From Candidatus Evtepia faecavium (lineage in GTDB: Bacteria > Bacillota > Clostridia > Oscillospirales > Oscillospiraceae): a stretch of DNA of 53,159 nt. Numbering within the stretch: position 1 is the stretch's first letter; the number at the start of each line of letters is the position of its first letter. The DNA lies in contig DXDK01000034.1 in the NCBI GenBank assembly GCA_019115545.1, positions 1 through 53,159 on the forward strand. The letters run 5' to 3'. The notes under the pieces are model-generated. The model was given only the letters and a program-made list of their open reading frames with translations, made no database searches and was not told the origin of the DNA. This document shows, piece after piece, positions 51,731-53,159 of this stretch. A program made the position numbers and the translations under genes.

Positions 51731-51876
51731 TTAGCTTACGCTAATTATTTGGAGGACTTCTACAAATCTCCCCAGCCCTCCAAACTTCCGGTTGACAGAG
51801 GAGGTCGGGTCGTGTATGATGGTTTTGGTTAGCGAGAGCTAATCAATTCTTTGCCACAACTATTAGCGTTTGCTAA
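51731..51876 (+). promoter_or_regulatory. feo promoter and three TTAGC-N4-GCTAA operators
   Basis: The promoter TTGACA (51792-51797), 17-bp spacer, TATGAT (51815-51820) is surrounded by three dyads of the form TTAGC-N4-GCTAA: 51731-51744, 51829-51842 and 51863-51876. The second and third lie at and after the expected transcription start. The first lies between the divergent promoters. They are the natural sites for the adjacent DtxR-family protein. Confidence 0.88.
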
Positions 51877-51914
51877 TTATCAGAGGACATCCAACAGAAC
51901 AGGAGGGAGGTTCG

Positions 51915-52127
51915 ATGATGCCGTTACCTTTCGCAGCCATCGGTGAGGCCAGCATCATTCGCAAAGTGGGCGGCAGCCCGGAGATGAAGCGGCACCTGGA
52001 GGATCTCGGCTTCGTGGCCGGGGGAGAGGTGACTGTGATCTCCGCCATCGGCGGCAACCTCATCGTCAATGTGAAGGATTCCCGGGTGGCCATCAGCCGA
52101 GAGATGGCCGGGAAGATCCTGGTGTAA
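51915..52127 (+). CDS. feoA: FeoA domain protein 1
   Basis: This 70-residue SH3-like FeoA protein begins MPLPFAAIGEASIIRKVGG and has HLEDLGFVAGGEVTVISAIGGNLIVNVKDSRVAISREMAGKILV. FeoA is a cytosolic helper of the ferrous-iron transporter FeoB. The RBS is GGAGGGAGG. It is followed 19 bp later by a second feoA; tandem feoA genes are common in Clostridia. Confidence 0.93.
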   Translation: MMPLPFAAIGEASIIRKVGGSPEMKRHLEDLGFVAGGEVTVISAIGGNLIVNVKDSRVAISREMAGKILV

Positions 52128-52146
52128 TGCAAGGAGGAGGAGAGAG

Positions 52147-52368
52147 ATGAACACGCTGAAGCAGGCCAAGGTCGGCGACACCGTACACGTGGTAAAACTC
52201 CATGGCGAAGGTGCCGTGAAGCGCCGGATCATGGACATGGGGATCACCAAGGGGGCGGAGATCTTCGTCCGCAAGGTTGCCCCCCTGGGGGACCCCATGG
52301 AAGTCACGGTGCGGGGCTATGAACTGTCACTGCGCAAGGCAGATGCGGAAATGATTGAAGTGGAGTGA
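52147..52368 (+). CDS. feoA: FeoA domain protein 2
   Basis: This 73-residue FeoA-type protein has KVGDTVHVVKLHGEGAVKRRIMDMGITKGAEIFVRKVAPLGDPMEVTVRGYELSLRKADAEMIEVE. The RMDMGI-type and GYELSLRKxDAEMI motifs are complete. The RBS is AAGGAGGAGAG. It lies between feoA1 and a short terminator. Confidence 0.93.
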   Translation: MNTLKQAKVGDTVHVVKLHGEGAVKRRIMDMGITKGAEIFVRKVAPLGDPMEVTVRGYELSLRKADAEMIEVE

Positions 52369-52384
52369 GGTTCCGCATCCAAAC

Positions 52385-52406
52385 CGGGAAGCATTCCCGT
52401 TTTTTT
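52385..52406 (+). terminator. Partial terminator between feoA2 and feoB
   Basis: CGGGAA, GCA, TTCCCG, then seven T residues. The stem is only 6 bp, so read-through into feoB is likely and may set the FeoA:FeoB ratio. Confidence 0.75.
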
Positions 52407-52416
52407 ACCCTTGAGT

Positions 52417-52432
52417 GTTAGTTATAACTAAC
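52417..52432 (+). promoter_or_regulatory. Palindrome upstream of feoB
   Basis: GTTAGTTATAACTAAC, a perfect 16-bp palindrome. Its core TTAGT-N4-ACTAA is a one-base variant per arm of the three feo operators. Confidence 0.65.
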
Positions 52433-52461
52433 TTTCAAAATCTGCGCAAAGGAGAGAAACT

Positions 52462-53159
52462 ATGGAGCGTGAAGTGAAAATTGCCCTAGCGGGCAATCCC
52501 AACTGCGGCAAAACCACCCTGTTCAACGCCCTCACCGGCGCCAACCAGTTCGTGGGCAACTGGCCCGGCGTCACGGTGGAAAAGAAAGAGGGCAAGCTGA
52601 AGGGCCATCGAAACGTCACCATCATGGACCTGCCGGGGATCTATTCCCTGTCCCCCTATACCATGGAGGAAGTGGTCTCCCGGAACTACCTCATCGGGGA
52701 GCGCCCCGACGCCATCCTGAACATCATCGACGGCACCAACTTAGAGCGCAACCTCTACCTCACCACCCAGCTCACGGAGCTGGGCATCCCCGTGGTGGTG
52801 GCGGTCAACATGATGGACCTGGTGAAGAAGAACGGAGACGCCATCCACATCCAGGAGCTCTCCCGGGAGCTGGGCTGCCCGGTCTATGAGATCTCCGCCC
52901 TGAAGGGCACCGGCGTCATGGAGGCCGCGGCGGCCGCCGTGGAGGCTGCCGCCTCTGGAAAAACCGTCCCCATGCACACCTTTGCCGGCCCTGTGGAGCA
53001 CGCCCTGGCCCACATCGAGGAGGCCGCCATCCATGACCTGCCCGAGGAGCAGCAGCGGTGGTACGCCATCAAGATCTTCGAGCGGGACGACAAGGTGCTG
53101 GCCCAGCTGGACATCCCCCAGGACACCCTGGCCCACATCGAAGTGGACATCCAGTCCGC
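52462..53159 (+). CDS. feoB: Ferrous iron transporter FeoB (3' partial)
   Basis: The first 232 residues of FeoB are present; the membrane channel part lies outside the window. The G domain is complete: G1 GNPNCGKTT, G2 VGNWPGVTVEKKEG, G3 DLPGIYSL, G4 NMMD, and G5 region ISALKGTG. The helical GDI-like domain begins after about residue 165. FeoB imports Fe2+ across the cytoplasmic membrane. The start at 52462 follows AAAGGAGAG. Confidence 0.95.
   Translation, partial: MEREVKIALAGNPNCGKTTLFNALTGANQFVGNWPGVTVEKKEGKLKGHRNVTIMDLPGIYSLSPYTMEEVVSRNYLIGERPDAILNIIDGTNLERNLYLTTQLTELGIPVVVAVNMMDLVKKNGDAIHIQELSRELGCPVYEISALKGTGVMEAAAAAVEAAASGKTVPMHTFAGPVEHALAHIEEAAIHDLPEEQQRWYAIKIFERDDKVLAQLDIPQDTLAHIEVDIQS

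Overview
The window is a high-GC stretch of a spore-forming Clostridia chromosome. It most resembles the Oscillospiraceae (the Flavonifractor / Lawsonibacter / Pseudoflavonifractor neighbourhood). The grounds are sporulation genes (cotJ, cwlD, ylbJ-like), Spo0A-type boxes, a CIRCE-controlled groESL, a Bce-type resistance module and strong GGAGG ribosome sites. The species call is inference from gene content. The first ~2 kb is visibly lower in GC and is the right-hand end of a prophage: a GIY-YIG homing-type endonuclease, a small membrane protein, an LLH-type holin candidate and a coiled-coil membrane protein, closed by a strong terminator.

Layout. 1-2026: prophage end. 2027-2233: only the last 68 codons of the spore-coat manganese catalase cotJC. 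2.3-4.8 kb: alcohol dehydrogenase, AlkD-like protein and a lipoprotein (minus strand), then two tRNA-Ser genes. 5-11.5 kb: a gene behind three Spo0A boxes, a P-loop ATPase, PAP2 phosphatase, proC, ridA, a ylbJ-like gene and apbE. 11.6-16.2 kb: a complete bceAB-RS-type module. 16.3-19.1 kb: a three-gene glycolipid-type operon (glycosyltransferase, polysaccharide deacetylase, flippase-like). 19.2-19.9 kb: the cotJ locus, with a cotJA-cotJB fusion and only the first ~33 codons of cotJC, on the opposite strand from the cotJC tail 17 kb away. 20-25.7 kb: cwlD, radA, an RNA methyltransferase, groES and groEL. 25.8-30.5 kb: a run of housekeeping enzymes ending in two COG0523 (CobW-like) GTPases, one with a very long His-rich linker. 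30.6-34.4 kb: VanZ-like protein, an unknown 589-residue membrane protein, nrdR and tdk. 34.5-42.9 kb: a BMP-family nucleoside ABC importer whose lipoprotein gene is separated from its ATPase and permeases, followed by a nicotinamidase-like hydrolase and a PfkB kinase. 43-45.3 kb: NhaC-type antiporter and an MBL-fold enzyme. 45.4-49.6 kb: a BlaI/BlaR1-like sensor locus and an SdpR/SdpI-like pair. 49.7-51.2 kb: glnA. 51.2-53.2 kb: a DtxR-family regulator divergent from feoA-feoA-feoB, with feoB running off the end.

The most unusual feature is cotJC. Its N-terminal piece (codons 1-33) and C-terminal piece (last 68 codons) lie 17 kb apart in opposite orientation. The C-terminal piece abuts the prophage, and the middle ~95 codons are absent from the window. 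A prophage insertion plus a separate inversion would explain this, and so would two damaged paralogues. Several control regions can be read directly: CIRCE, two BlaI-type dyads, a 22-bp SdpR-type palindrome, three TTAGC-N4-GCTAA dyads at feo, a 19-bp palindrome around the bceR-type promoter, and three exact Spo0A boxes.
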